Positions 33,189-42,045 of a stretch of 64,000 nt of DNA are shown piece after piece; the first letter of the stretch is position 1, and each line of letters opens with the position of its first letter. Position numbers and translations under genes: made by a program. The stretch lies in NCBI GenBank assembly GCA_024743195.1, contig JANSXE010000004.1, forward strand, positions 186,001-250,000. Direction: 5' to 3'. Under the pieces are notes generated by a model. That model did no database searches. It was not told the DNA's origin and was given only the letters and a program-made list of their open reading frames with translations. Source of the stretch: Alphaproteobacteria bacterium. Its GTDB lineage: Bacteria; Pseudomonadota; Alphaproteobacteria; UBA8366; Aestuariispiraceae.

Positions 33189-35009
33189 ATGTGCGGGATC
33201 GCCTGTCTGATCCAGCCGGGCCGCCGCTTCCCGCCCGATCTGCTGGACGCGATCGATCGCGATCTCTTCCACCGCGGCCCCGACTCCGGCGGGCTGATGT
33301 CGGAGGAGGGGGCCGCCTTCGTCTTTCGCCGGCTCGCCATCATGGATCCCACGCCGGGCGCGGATCAGCCGATGACCGACGCGGCCGGCGAAGTCACGCT
33401 CGTCTTCAACGGCGAGATCTACAATTTCCTCGATCTCCGCGCCGAACTGGAGGGCGCGGGCGTCCGCTTTCGCACCCGCAGCGACAGCGAGGTCGTGCTG
33501 CAAGGCTATCGCCACTGGGGCGAGGCCCTGTTCGACCGGCTTGAGGGGATGTTCGCGATCGGCCTGCTCGATCGCCGGCGGAACCTGTTCCTGGCGGCGC
33601 GCGACCCGCTCGGGATCAAGCCGCTCTATCTCGCCCGTACGGGCGATCTGACGGCGGTGGCGAGCGAGGTGCGACCGCTGTTGCGCCTCGTCGGGGCGGA
33701 GGTCGACGAGGCGGCGCTCGGCGAACTGCTGACCTTCGGCTGGGCCGCGGGGCGGCTCTCCAATTATCGCGGGGTGGAGCGGGTCCCGGGCGGGACGCTG
33801 ATCCGCGTCGATCTGGCGGACGGGACCCGCCGCGAGACGCGGTTCTGCGACCCGTTGGAGACCCTGACGGCCGCGCGCGACGCCGACGAGGAGGCGGCGC
33901 ACGAGGCGGTTCGCCAATCGGTCCGGTCCCATCTGATGAGCGACGTCGGCTACGCCCTGCAGCTCTCGGGCGGCGTCGACTCGAGCCTCGTCACCGCGCT
34001 CACCGCGGCGGAGACGAAGAGGCCGCCCAGCACCTTCGCCGTGGCGGTCGACGACCCGGCGCTCGACGAGGCGGCCTATCGCGAACCGCTGGTCGCGCGT
34101 TACGGTCTCGACCATCGGGAGCATCCGATCGACGGCGTCGGCTTCGCGGACGCGCTGCCGGCCGCGGTCCGCGCGATGGAGGGGCCGGTCCCGCACGGCG
34201 GCTGCGTGACGCTCTATGCCTTGTGCGGCGAAATCGCGGCGTCGCACAAGGTGGTGCTGACCGGCGAGGGCGCCGACGAGATGTTCGGCGGCTATATGCG
34301 CTATCAGATCTGGCGCAAGCTGATGCTGCAGGAACGGCTCGACCGGATCTGGCCCGGCGCGGCGCCGATGCCGGACGTCTGGCCGTTCCGCGGGGCGCGA
34401 CGGCTGCGCGGCTTCGACGCGGCCGCCTATGCGGCGCTCTACGAGAATCTGGAGGCGATGCGGCAGGTCTTTCCCGATCTGCTGCCCGCGCCGCCCGGCG
34501 CGCGGGAGGCCGCCTCCGCCCGCTTCAGCGATTTTCGCGATAGGCTCTTCGCGGTGGACCAGAGCGCCTATCTGGAATCCCTGCTTGTCCGGCAGGACAA
34601 GATGAGCATGGCGCGCTCGGTCGAGGCGCGGGTGCCCTTCGTCCACATGCCGTTGTTGCGAGTCGTGAATCGGTTGCCCCACGCGCTGCGCTGCCCAGGT
34701 GGAGAGACCAAGCCGGTGCTGAAGCGACTGGCGGACCGCTATCTCGAGCGCGAGATCGTGCACCGGCGCAAGGTCGGACTGCTGTTGCCCTATGACCGCT
34801 GGGCGGCTGACCCGAAGGCGCTCGGCCGCCACCTCGACGATCTGACCGACCCGAACGGCCGCTTGCGCGCGCTCGCGGCCCCGGGCGCGCTCGACGCCGT
34901 CGTCGAGCGGTTTCGCAAGGGCGAGCGGCGCGGTCTGCCCCGCCTTTTCGCGCTGATCAACCTGGAGCAGTGGTTGCGCAGCGTCGCGGTGGAGGGGCCG
35001 CGGCTGTGA
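33189..35009 (+). CDS. asnB: Asparagine synthetase (glutamine-hydrolysing), AsnB-type
   Basis: A 606-residue complete class II glutamine amidotransferase. Met is followed at once by Cys (MCGIACLIQPG), the Ntn nucleophile; RGPDSGGLM, FNGEIYNFLDLR and DPLGIKPLYL are further glutaminase landmarks. The synthetase half has LQLSGGVDSSLVTAL at about 258-272 and TGEGADEMFGGYMRY. In glycan loci such enzymes (WbpS-like) amidate uronic or nonulosonic carboxylates; true asparagine synthesis is also possible. The ATG overlaps nothing, being 132 bases after the glycosyltransferase gene, but its end keeps the GTGA pattern. Confidence 0.9.
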   Translation: MCGIACLIQPGRRFPPDLLDAIDRDLFHRGPDSGGLMSEEGAAFVFRRLAIMDPTPGADQPMTDAAGEVTLVFNGEIYNFLDLRAELEGAGVRFRTRSDSEVVLQGYRHWGEALFDRLEGMFAIGLLDRRRNLFLAARDPLGIKPLYLARTGDLTAVASEVRPLLRLVGAEVDEAALGELLTFGWAAGRLSNYRGVERVPGGTLIRVDLADGTRRETRFCDPLETLTAARDADEEAAHEAVRQSVRSHLMSDVGYALQLSGGVDSSLVTALTAAETKRPPSTFAVAVDDPALDEAAYREPLVARYGLDHREHPIDGVGFADALPAAVRAMEGPVPHGGCVTLYALCGEIAASHKVVLTGEGADEMFGGYMRYQIWRKLMLQERLDRIWPGAAPMPDVWPFRGARRLRGFDAAAYAALYENLEAMRQVFPDLLPAPPGAREAASARFSDFRDRLFAVDQSAYLESLLVRQDKMSMARSVEARVPFVHMPLLRVVNRLPHALRCPGGETKPVLKRLADRYLEREIVHRRKVGLLLPYDRWAADPKALGRHLDDLTDPNGRLRALAAPGALDAVVERFRKGERRGLPRLFALINLEQWLRSVAVEGPRL

Positions 35010-35384
35010 CGCTCCTGGCGCCGGTCGGCCTCCTGTGCCGCGCGCCGGCGCGGCGCGCAGGGTGATCCGCCTCCGCGGCGACGCCGACGATTCCTAGCCG
35101 GCGCGGCCGGAGGGAACGCGCCTCAGCCCGAGCTGCGGGATCGACGCCGAGATCGCGGCGGCCCCGCGCCCGCCTCGCCGAGCGCGCGGGCTACGTTCCC
35201 GCCGACGCCGCGCCGATACCATGCTGAGGCGGGCTGACGCGCCTGGCGCAAGAGGGTCGCTCCTGCGATCTAACCCGCGGAGATCAAGGATTCCGGCTCC
35301 GGCTTGCAGTGGACAAGGCGGGACCCCTCCGCTAAAAAGCGCGCGCCCAATGCGAGCAGGCCAAAGTAAGGAAGACCGACTGGC
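35010..35384. other. Gap between asnB and cysD
   Basis: No gene of convincing size is here. Two short frames keep the 4-base overlap style of the upstream operon (GTG at 35,006 giving 19 residues, then GTG at 35,062 giving 11), perhaps remains of a lost gene, perhaps chance. TTGCAG at 35,304-35,309 could be a -35 box for cysD, but no good -10 is seen. AAGGAAG precedes cysD. No terminator hairpin is obvious. Confidence 0.4.
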
Positions 35385-36290
35385 ATGAGCGAGCGCCTGA
35401 CCCATCTGCGCCGTCTCGAGGCGGAGGGCCTTCACATCATGCGGGAGGTCGCCGCCTGTTTCGAGCGGCCGGTGCTGATGTACTCCATCGGCAAGGACAG
35501 CTCGGTGCTGCTGCATCTGGCGCAGAAGGCCTTCTATCCGGCGCCGCCGCCCTTCCCGCTGCTGCACATCGACACCACCTGGAAATTTAAGGAGATGATC
35601 CAGTTCCGCGACCGCCGCGCCGCGGAGATCGGGATGGATCTGATCGTGCACACCAATCAGGAGGGTCTGCGCCAGGGCGTCAATCCCTTCGCCAGCGGCT
35701 CGGCCGTGCACACCGACGTGATGAAGACCCAGGCGCTCAAGCAGGCGCTCGACATGTACCGCTTCGACGCCGCGATCGGCGGCGCGCGGCGCGACGAGGA
35801 GAAGAGCCGCGCCAAGGAGCGCGTCTTCTCCTTCCGCTCGTCCGCCCACCGCTGGGACCCCAAGAACCAGCGGCCGGAGCTCTGGAACCTCTACAACACC
35901 CGCATTTCGAAAGGCGAGAGCATCCGAGCCTTCCCGATCAGCAATTGGACCGAGCTCGACATCTGGCAGTACATCCATCTCGAAGGGATCGAGATCCCGT
36001 CGCTCTATTTCGCCAAGGAGCGCCCGGTGGTCGCGCGCGAGGGCCAACTCATCATGGTGGACGACGACCGCATCCCGATGGCGCCGGGCGAGCAGCCGAT
36101 GATGAAGACGGTGCGGTTCCGCACGCTCGGCTGCTATCCGCTGACGGCCGCGATCGAGAGCGAGGCGAAGACCCTGCCCGAGATCATCCGGGAGACGCTG
36201 GTGACCCGCACCTCCGAACGCCAGGGGCGGATCATCGATCACGATCAGGCCGGCTCGATGGAGAAGAAGAAGCAGGAGGGCTATTTCTGA
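35385..36290 (+). CDS. cysD: Sulfate adenylyltransferase subunit 2, CysD/NodP type
   Basis: A 301-residue PP-loop ATPase that, with CysN, forms adenosine 5'-phosphosulfate from sulfate and ATP. The PP-loop is [19 protein letters not shown] near residues 27-45, followed by [18 protein letters not shown] and [20 protein letters not shown]. The tail QEGYF is usual in CysD. TGATG joins it to the next gene. In rhizobia an almost identical pair, nodPQ, feeds host-glycan sulfation. With a sulfotransferase at 8651 and no sulfite-reduction genes in the window, the same use is likely here. Confidence 0.95.
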   Translation: MSERLTHLRRLEAEGLHIMREVAACFERPVLMYSIGKDSSVLLHLAQKAFYPAPPPFPLLHIDTTWKFKEMIQFRDRRAAEIGMDLIVHTNQEGLRQGVNPFASGSAVHTDVMKTQALKQALDMYRFDAAIGGARRDEEKSRAKERVFSFRSSAHRWDPKNQRPELWNLYNTRISKGESIRAFPISNWTELDIWQYIHLEGIEIPSLYFAKERPVVAREGQLIMVDDDRIPMAPGEQPMMKTVRFRTLGCYPLTAAIESEAKTLPEIIRETLVTRTSERQGRIIDHDQAGSMEKKKQEGYF

Positions 36291-38212
36291 TGGCCGATCC
36301 CGCGCTGCAGGCGATCGCCGACGCCGAGACGCAGGAGGAGATCGAACGCTTCCTGGTCGAGCAGGAGCGCAAGGACCTGCTGCGGTTCATCACCTGCGGC
36401 AGCGTCGACGACGGCAAGTCGACGCTGATCGGCCGGCTGCTGTTCGATTCGAAGCTGATCTTCGAGGATCAACTCTCCGCCCTGGAGCGCGACAGCAAAT
36501 CCGCCGGCACGGTGCGCGACGGGATCGACCTCGCGCTCCTGGTCGACGGGCTCCAGGCGGAGCGCGAGCAGGGCATCACCATCGACGTCGCCTATCGTTT
36601 CTTCGCGACCGACAAGCGCAAGTTCATCGTCGCCGACACGCCGGGGCACGAGCAGTACACCCGCAATATGGCGACCGGCGCCTCGACGGCGGACGCCGCC
36701 GTCATCCTGATCGACGCGCGCAAAGGGGTCCTCACCCAGACCCGCCGCCACAGTTTCATCGCCCATCTGATGGGCATTCGCCATGTGGTGCTGGCGGTCA
36801 ACAAGATGGATCTGGTGGGCTTCGACCGCGCGATCTTCGAGGAGATCGTCGCGGACTATCGCGCCTTCGCCGAGGCGCTTGATTTCGAGACCGTGACGGC
36901 GATCCCGCTCTCGGCGCTGACCGGCGACAATGTTCTGCGCCGGGCTGCGGAGGCGACTCCCTGGTATGACGGCCCCACCCTTATCGAGGCGCTGGAGGGG
37001 ATCGACGCGGCGCGCGACTGGAGCGCGCTGCCCTTCCGCCTGCCGGTTCAGTATGTAAACCGCCCCGATCTCAATTTCCGCGGCTTCTGCGGGACCATCA
37101 CCGGGGGGCGCGTTCGGCCCGGCGACGCCGTGGTCGTGACGCCGTCCGGCAAGGCGACCCGGATCGCGCGGATCGTCGATTTCCACGGCGATCTCGACGA
37201 GGCCGTCGCCGGCCAGTCCGTCACGCTGACGCTCGAAGACGAGATCGACGTCTCCCGTGGCGACGTGATCGCCGCCGAGGCGGCGCCGGCCCAGGTGACC
37301 GATCAGTTCGCCGCCCATATCATCTGGATGGCGGAGGCGGAGATGCTGCCGGAACGGCAGTACCTGTTCAAATTCGGAAGCCAGACCGCGAACGGTGCGG
37401 TGACGGAGCTGAAGCATCAGGTCAACGTCAACACGCTGGAGCATGGCTCTGCCAAGACGGCGACGCTGAACGACGTGGTCTTCTGCAACGTCGCCTTGGA
37501 CCGGCCGATCGCCTACGACCCCTATCGCGAGAATCGCGAGGCCGGCGCCTTCATCATTATCGACCGCTACAGCAACCAGACGGTCGGCGCCGGGATGATC
37601 GCGTTCGGCCTGCGCCGGGCGACGAACCTGCAATGGCAGGCGCTGGATGTCGACAAGCCCACGCGCGCGGCCGCGAAGGGCCAGAAGCCGGCGGTTTTGT
37701 GGTTCACCGGCCTGTCCGGCGCGGGCAAGTCGACGGTGGCCAATCTGGTCGAGCGGAAGCTGACGCGCCTCGGCCGGCACACCTATACGCTCGACGGCGA
37801 CAATGTGCGCCACGGCCTCAATCGCGATCTCGGCTTCACCGACGTCGACCGGGTGGAGAACATCCGCCGGGTGGGCGAGGTGGCGAAGCTGTTCGTCGAC
37901 GCCGGCCTGATCGTCCTGGTCTCCTTCATCTCGCCCTTCCGCAGCGAGCGCGCCATGGCGCGGGAGCTTGTCGAGGAGGACGAGTTCGTCGAGATCTTCG
38001 TGGACGCGCCGCTCGCCGTGTGCGAGCGGCGCGATCCCAAAGGTCTCTACGCCAAGGCGCGCGCCGGGGCGATCAAGAATTTCACCGGCGTCGACAGCCC
38101 CTACGAGCCGCCCGAGACCCCGGAACTGCGCCTTGCCGCCGGCGATCGCCCGGCGGAGGATCTGGCGGAGGACGTGGTGGCCTATCTGCGCGCCCGGGGG
38201 TTGATCGATTGA
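36290..38212 (+). CDS. cysNC: Bifunctional sulfate adenylyltransferase GTPase / APS kinase, CysNC
   Basis: A 640-residue two-enzyme protein. The N-terminal CysN GTPase has G1 [21 protein letters not shown]2/G3 in [15 protein letters not shown] and [19 protein letters not shown], and G4 VNKMDLVGF. From about residue 445 the CysC APS kinase begins with [20 protein letters not shown] and contains [16 protein letters not shown] and [17 protein letters not shown]. It completes PAPS synthesis with CysD, as in NodQ. The start ATG shares a base with the cysD stop (TGATG). The presence of the kinase domain favours supply of PAPS to sulfotransferases over simple assimilation. Confidence 0.95.
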   Translation: MADPALQAIADAETQEEIERFLVEQERKDLLRFITCGSVDDGKSTLIGRLLFDSKLIFEDQLSALERDSKSAGTVRDGIDLALLVDGLQAEREQGITIDVAYRFFATDKRKFIVADTPGHEQYTRNMATGASTADAAVILIDARKGVLTQTRRHSFIAHLMGIRHVVLAVNKMDLVGFDRAIFEEIVADYRAFAEALDFETVTAIPLSALTGDNVLRRAAEATPWYDGPTLIEALEGIDAARDWSALPFRLPVQYVNRPDLNFRGFCGTITGGRVRPGDAVVVTPSGKATRIARIVDFHGDLDEAVAGQSVTLTLEDEIDVSRGDVIAAEAAPAQVTDQFAAHIIWMAEAEMLPERQYLFKFGSQTANGAVTELKHQVNVNTLEHGSAKTATLNDVVFCNVALDRPIAYDPYRENREAGAFIIIDRYSNQTVGAGMIAFGLRRATNLQWQALDVDKPTRAAAKGQKPAVLWFTGLSGAGKSTVANLVERKLTRLGRHTYTLDGDNVRHGLNRDLGFTDVDRVENIRRVGEVAKLFVDAGLIVLVSFISPFRSERAMARELVEEDEFVEIFVDAPLAVCERRDPKGLYAKARAGAIKNFTGVDSPYEPPETPELRLAAGDRPAEDLAEDVVAYLRARGLID

Positions 38213-38249
38213 TCGCACGGGCCGAGGCATGGGGAAAGGCGAAGCGGGG

Positions 38250-39266
38250 ATGACGACCGCGCGCTTCGACGGCAAGGCGGTGCTGGTCACCGGCGCCGAC
38301 GGCTTCATCGGCTCGCATCTGGCGGAGCGGTTGGCGCGGGACGGCGCGCGGGTGCGCGCGCTCTGCCAGTACAATTCCTTCGGGACGCGCGGTTGGCTCG
38401 ATTCCCTGGACCCTGAGATCCGGGACGCGCTGGAGATCGTCTCCGGCGACGTGCGCGACCCGCATTTCGTGCGCGATCTGGCGGCGGGGCAGGCGCTCGT
38501 CTTCCATCTGGCCGCGTTGATCGCGATCCCCTTCTCCTACGCGGCGCCGCAGAGCTATGTGGAGGTGAACGTCACCGGCGCGCTGAACGTTCTGGAGGCC
38601 GCCCGCAGGGCGGGCGTCGAGCGCGTCGTGCACACCTCCACCTCCGAGGTCTACGGCACCGCGCGCACGACCCCGATCGCGGAGAGCCATCCGCTGCAAG
38701 GCCAATCGCCCTATTCCGCCAGCAAGATCGGTGCGGACCATATGGTGGAGGCCTATGCGCGCTCTTTCGACCTGCCGGCGGTGATCTTGAGGCCTTTCAA
38801 CACGTTCGGCCCGCGCCAGAGCGAGCGGGCGGTGATCCCGACGGTGATCCGCCAGATCCTCGACCCGGCCTGCGAAGACGTTCGGCTTGGCGATCTAAGC
38901 CCGATCCGCGACTTCAACTATGTGGAGGACGTCGTCGACGCCTTCTGCCGGATCGCGCTTGCGGACGGGATCGACTTCGGCGCCGCCTACAACGCCGGCT
39001 CCGGCCGCGCCGTGACCATCGGGGAGATGGTCGAGATGGTCCGGGGGATCGCCGGCGCCGACAAGCCGGTCGTCGAGGAGGCGGCGCGCAAGCGGCCTGC
39101 GAAGTCCGAGGTCTTCGAGCTGCTGGCGGACGCCTCCCGGCTGCACGCGCTGACGGGCTGGCGATCCGAGATCGGCCTGGAGGCGGGGCTCGCGCGCACC
39201 GTCGACTGGTGGCGCGCGGAAATCGCGGCCGGCCGCCAGCGCGCCGACAGCGGGTATCTGGTTTAG
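38250..39266 (+). CDS. legB: NAD-dependent 4,6-dehydratase, LegB-like
   Basis: A 338-residue (345 if started at 38,229) extended SDR. The NAD loop is VLVTGADGFIGSHLAERL and it is soon followed by CQYNSFGTRGWLDSLDPE, a signature of the LegB (LLPSF_EDH_00030-like) family. The active site is in HTSTSEVYGTA with YSASKIGADHMVEAYA, and NTFGPRQSERAVIPTVI is also typical. It would dehydrate GDP-GlcNAc in legionaminic acid synthesis, giving the substrate for the LegC-like enzyme at 2103. The gene is 27 kb from its pathway partners and lies just after cysNC. The later ATG is preferred because the family opens close to the Rossmann motif. Confidence 0.84.
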   Translation: MTTARFDGKAVLVTGADGFIGSHLAERLARDGARVRALCQYNSFGTRGWLDSLDPEIRDALEIVSGDVRDPHFVRDLAAGQALVFHLAALIAIPFSYAAPQSYVEVNVTGALNVLEAARRAGVERVVHTSTSEVYGTARTTPIAESHPLQGQSPYSASKIGADHMVEAYARSFDLPAVILRPFNTFGPRQSERAVIPTVIRQILDPACEDVRLGDLSPIRDFNYVEDVVDAFCRIALADGIDFGAAYNAGSGRAVTIGEMVEMVRGIAGADKPVVEEAARKRPAKSEVFELLADASRLHALTGWRSEIGLEAGLARTVDWWRAEIAAGRQRADSGYLV

Positions 39267-39305
39267 ACGGCGCAGCGGCGCCGGCGAAGCGGGAAGGCGA
39301 ACGCG

Positions 39306-41840
39306 ATGCGAAGCCTGCGGCGTCTAGGAACCGCGGATTTGGAGACCCTGGCGGAGCGGGCCGAGCCGCTCGTCGAGCGCGTCGGCGACTGGCTGCGCGG
39401 CCTGGATCGGGCGCGCGCGGCGGGGGCGCTCGTCGGCGCGGCGCCCTTGGCGCTGCTGTTCGGCAATGCGGTGCTGGGGATCGTCTTCTTGGCCGCGGTC
39501 GTCTGTGCGGCGCCGACCCTGCGCGACCGCATCATGCGGTGGCGCTATCGCGATCTGCTGCTTAGCGTCTGCGGCGGCTTCGCCGCGCTCACCGTCATCT
39601 GGTGGTCGTTCTCGGCCCTGTTCTCGCTGGAGCCGCTGAGTTCCTTCGAGGTGATCCTTCGAATGACGCTCTTCGTCGGGGCGGGGCTGCTGTTGGCGAT
39701 CTGTCTGGCGGAGAGGCCGGACGCGCGGCGGCTGGGGGAAAGCGTCCTGCTGATCGGCTTCCCGATCCTGATGGCGCTCGCCGCGGCGTCGATGTACGGC
39801 GACGCTGGCCTGCTGCACCTTTTCACCCCGTTCCACGGGCCCGACGTCCAGCCGCCGGGGTTTTTCAAGTCCTACGCCTCGGTGATCGCGGTCGCGCTGC
39901 CGATCCTGCTTTGGATCGGCTGGCGGCGCGGCGGCGGCTGGGTGTGGCTTGCGCTTGTCTCGGCGCCGGCGGCGCTTTTCGTGATGTGGGGCGACGGCCT
40001 GCAGCCGGCGCGCGCCGGAATGGCGGGTCTTGTCGCGGCGGGCCTCGCGGCGTTGCTGATCGCCGGGGCCAGGCGCCTCGACCGGCGCGGTCGGGCGGCG
40101 CTCTTCGGCGCGCTCGGCGCGGCGGGTCTGGCGCTTGCGGTCGCCGTGGTCGCGGTATTGCCGGGCCCGCCGGTGACGGAGGCCGATCGGGCTGACCCGC
40201 CCCTACCGCTGGTCGATTTCCACCGGCAGGCGATCTGGGGCTTCGTCGCGGACAAGGCGCTGGACGCGCCGCTGGTGGGGCACGGGATCAACGTGATCAA
40301 CAAGGTCGAGGGGGCGGGCGAGCCCGTCCTGGACCTGAATCAGGAGTACGTGCCCTCGCACCCGCACAACTGGGTGCTGGAAGTCGCGGCCGAGACGGGC
40401 CTTCCCGGCTTTCTGCTCCTGGCGATCAGTCAGTTGCTGCTGGCCGCCGCCTTCGTGCGCGCGGCCTGGGCCGGACGCGCCGGCGGCTATGCGGGCGCGG
40501 CCGCGATGGCGGCTTTCTGGTTCAGCTCGATGGCCAACTTCTCGATCTGGTCGGCCTGGTGGCAGGTCGTGTTCATCGCCTTGCTGCTGTTGCCGGCGGC
40601 GCGCACGCTGAAGCCCGTGATCGCTGAGCCGGAGCCTGACGACCCGCCCGGCGTCGGGGGCACCCGGATCGGCGCCGCGCTGACGGTCGGATTGCTGACG
40701 CTGGCGCTGGCGTTGGTCTGGACGGCGCGGCGGACGGAGGCCGGCTACGTCGTCTATAAGCGTCTCGCGGCCGAGAACGCCTATGTCTATGACGCGATCC
40801 GCCCCGCCGTCCTGGAGACGCAGCCGGCCGAGCTGATCCGGCCGCGCGACGCGGCCACCCTGGCCGCGATCCGGGCCGACCTGACGGCGGCCGTCTGGGG
40901 CGACGCGGGCCTGCCCGAAGCGCACCAACCGGACAGCGCCCAGCCGGTGGAGGCCACCGGATACGGCGTGGAGGCCGGGGCCCCGCCGCTCGCCGCGATC
41001 GAGCGGTTCACGGTTCCGATCGAGGCGAATTACACCGCCGTCGGCTATGTGCTGCGGCCCGAGGCCGCGACCGGACGCGGCGTCGTCTATGCGCACGGCT
41101 ATGCGGGTGATGTTTCCCAGGCGGCGCGGCTGGTGCGCGGCCTGCTGGAGGAGGGGGCGACGGTCGCGCTCCTCAACTTCCCGGGCTATGCGGAGAACGC
41201 CTTCCGGCGCTACGACCACCCGCGCTTCGGGCCTATTCTGTTCGACCACGACTATCTGCTCCATTACGCGGAGCGCCCGATGCGCTTCTATATCGAACCG
41301 GCGATTGTCGCCGCGAACCGGCTGCGCGCGGCCCACGGGGTGGAGGGGGTCGGGATCGCCGGCTTCTCAGCCGGAGGCTGGGTGGCCGCCGTCGCTGCGG
41401 CGGCGGATCCGCGGTTCGACCGCGCGGCGTCAGTGGCGAGCTTCCTGCCGATCTACATGCGCGACTGGCGCAATTCCAACGAATGGACGCCGCCGCATTT
41501 CTATGCGCCGCTGATCCGGGCGGCCAACTACCTGGAAGTCCCGGTCCTGGCCGGCTCCGGCGACGGCCGCGCCTATCTGCAGATCTTCAACCGGTACGAC
41601 GCCTGCTGCTATCGCAACCGCTACGGCGCGCTCTACCAGCAACCCGTCGAGGCTGCGATCGGGGCGATCGGCGCCGGCGGCGATTTCGGGGTCGCGATCG
41701 ACGAGACGCACGCGCGTCACCAAGTCTCCCCCTGGGCGATTGCGCGGCTGGCGGACTTTCTGACGGGGGGGGGTGTCGCGCCCGACGAGCGGCACCCGGA
41801 CTCGCTCGCGGCGGCGCGGGCGGAGGCCGACCTCGACTGA
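39306..41840 (+). CDS. Fusion: O-antigen ligase/polymerase-like membrane domain + alpha/beta-hydrolase
   Basis: An 844-residue protein, twice the length of a usual WaaL/Wzy. The N-terminal ~450 residues carry about ten hydrophobic segments (for example AVLGIVFLAAVVCAA and LFVGAGLLLAICLAE). The long periplasmic loop has VPSHPHNWVLEVAAETGLPGF near 349-369, the H-x-x-N motif of O-antigen ligases. A further membrane segment (TVGLLTLALALVWTA) is followed by a 340-residue soluble domain with the nucleophile elbow GIAGFSAGGWVAAVA, Ser about 688, then YLEVPVLAGSGDGRAY and a His near DETHARHQVSPW. If the helices number as I count, the hydrolase faces the periplasm. Fusion suggests attachment coupled to ester removal or transfer. 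Confidence 0.72.
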   Translation: MRSLRRLGTADLETLAERAEPLVERVGDWLRGLDRARAAGALVGAAPLALLFGNAVLGIVFLAAVVCAAPTLRDRIMRWRYRDLLLSVCGGFAALTVIWWSFSALFSLEPLSSFEVILRMTLFVGAGLLLAICLAERPDARRLGESVLLIGFPILMALAAASMYGDAGLLHLFTPFHGPDVQPPGFFKSYASVIAVALPILLWIGWRRGGGWVWLALVSAPAALFVMWGDGLQPARAGMAGLVAAGLAALLIAGARRLDRRGRAALFGALGAAGLALAVAVVAVLPGPPVTEADRADPPLPLVDFHRQAIWGFVADKALDAPLVGHGINVINKVEGAGEPVLDLNQEYVPSHPHNWVLEVAAETGLPGFLLLAISQLLLAAAFVRAAWAGRAGGYAGAAAMAAFWFSSMANFSIWSAWWQVVFIALLLLPAARTLKPVIAEPEPDDPPGVGGTRIGAALTVGLLTLALALVWTARRTEAGYVVYKRLAAENAYVYDAIRPAVLETQPAELIRPRDAATLAAIRADLTAAVWGDAGLPEAHQPDSAQPVEATGYGVEAGAPPLAAIERFTVPIEANYTAVGYVLRPEAATGRGVVYAHGYAGDVSQAARLVRGLLEEGATVALLNFPGYAENAFRRYDHPRFGPILFDHDYLLHYAERPMRFYIEPAIVAANRLRAAHGVEGVGIAGFSAGGWVAAVAAAADPRFDRAASVASFLPIYMRDWRNSNEWTPPHFYAPLIRAANYLEVPVLAGSGDGRAYLQIFNRYDACCYRNRYGALYQQPVEAAIGAIGAGGDFGVAIDETHARHQVSPWAIARLADFLTGGGVAPDERHPDSLAAARAEADLD

Positions 41841-41861
41841 AGGCGGGAGTCGCGCGCCGGC

Positions 41862-41981
41862 TCAGGCGTCGTTGCGCTCGCCCAGCCAGGAATACCACCG
41901 CGGAAAACTCCAACCGAGAGCGATCCGGTTTTTGAGGATCAGACGACCGGCAAACGGCGGATCAAGGCGGCCCGAGCGCGG
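41862..41981 (-). pseudogene. Possible C-terminal remnant of a lost gene
   Basis: Between the ligase-hydrolase gene and pdxJ, the minus strand has an open frame of 39 codons ending in TGA, bounded upstream by TAG and without a good start. It reads in part KNRIALGWSFPRWYSWLGE, rich in Trp and aromatic residues like the tail of a real protein. G+C at third positions is lower than in neighbours. I do not know the family; chance is possible. Confidence 0.25.
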
Positions 41982-42045
41982 CTAGACGCCGCGATCCGTT
42001 AGGAGGCGAAGAGGAAGGCGACGGGCGCGGAAAGGCGGCGTCGCT

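Noticed and set aside
36281-38374. 697-codon minus-strand frame opposite cysNC
   Set aside because: No family motif, spans a gene boundary, and the plus strand encodes complete CysN and CysC domains.
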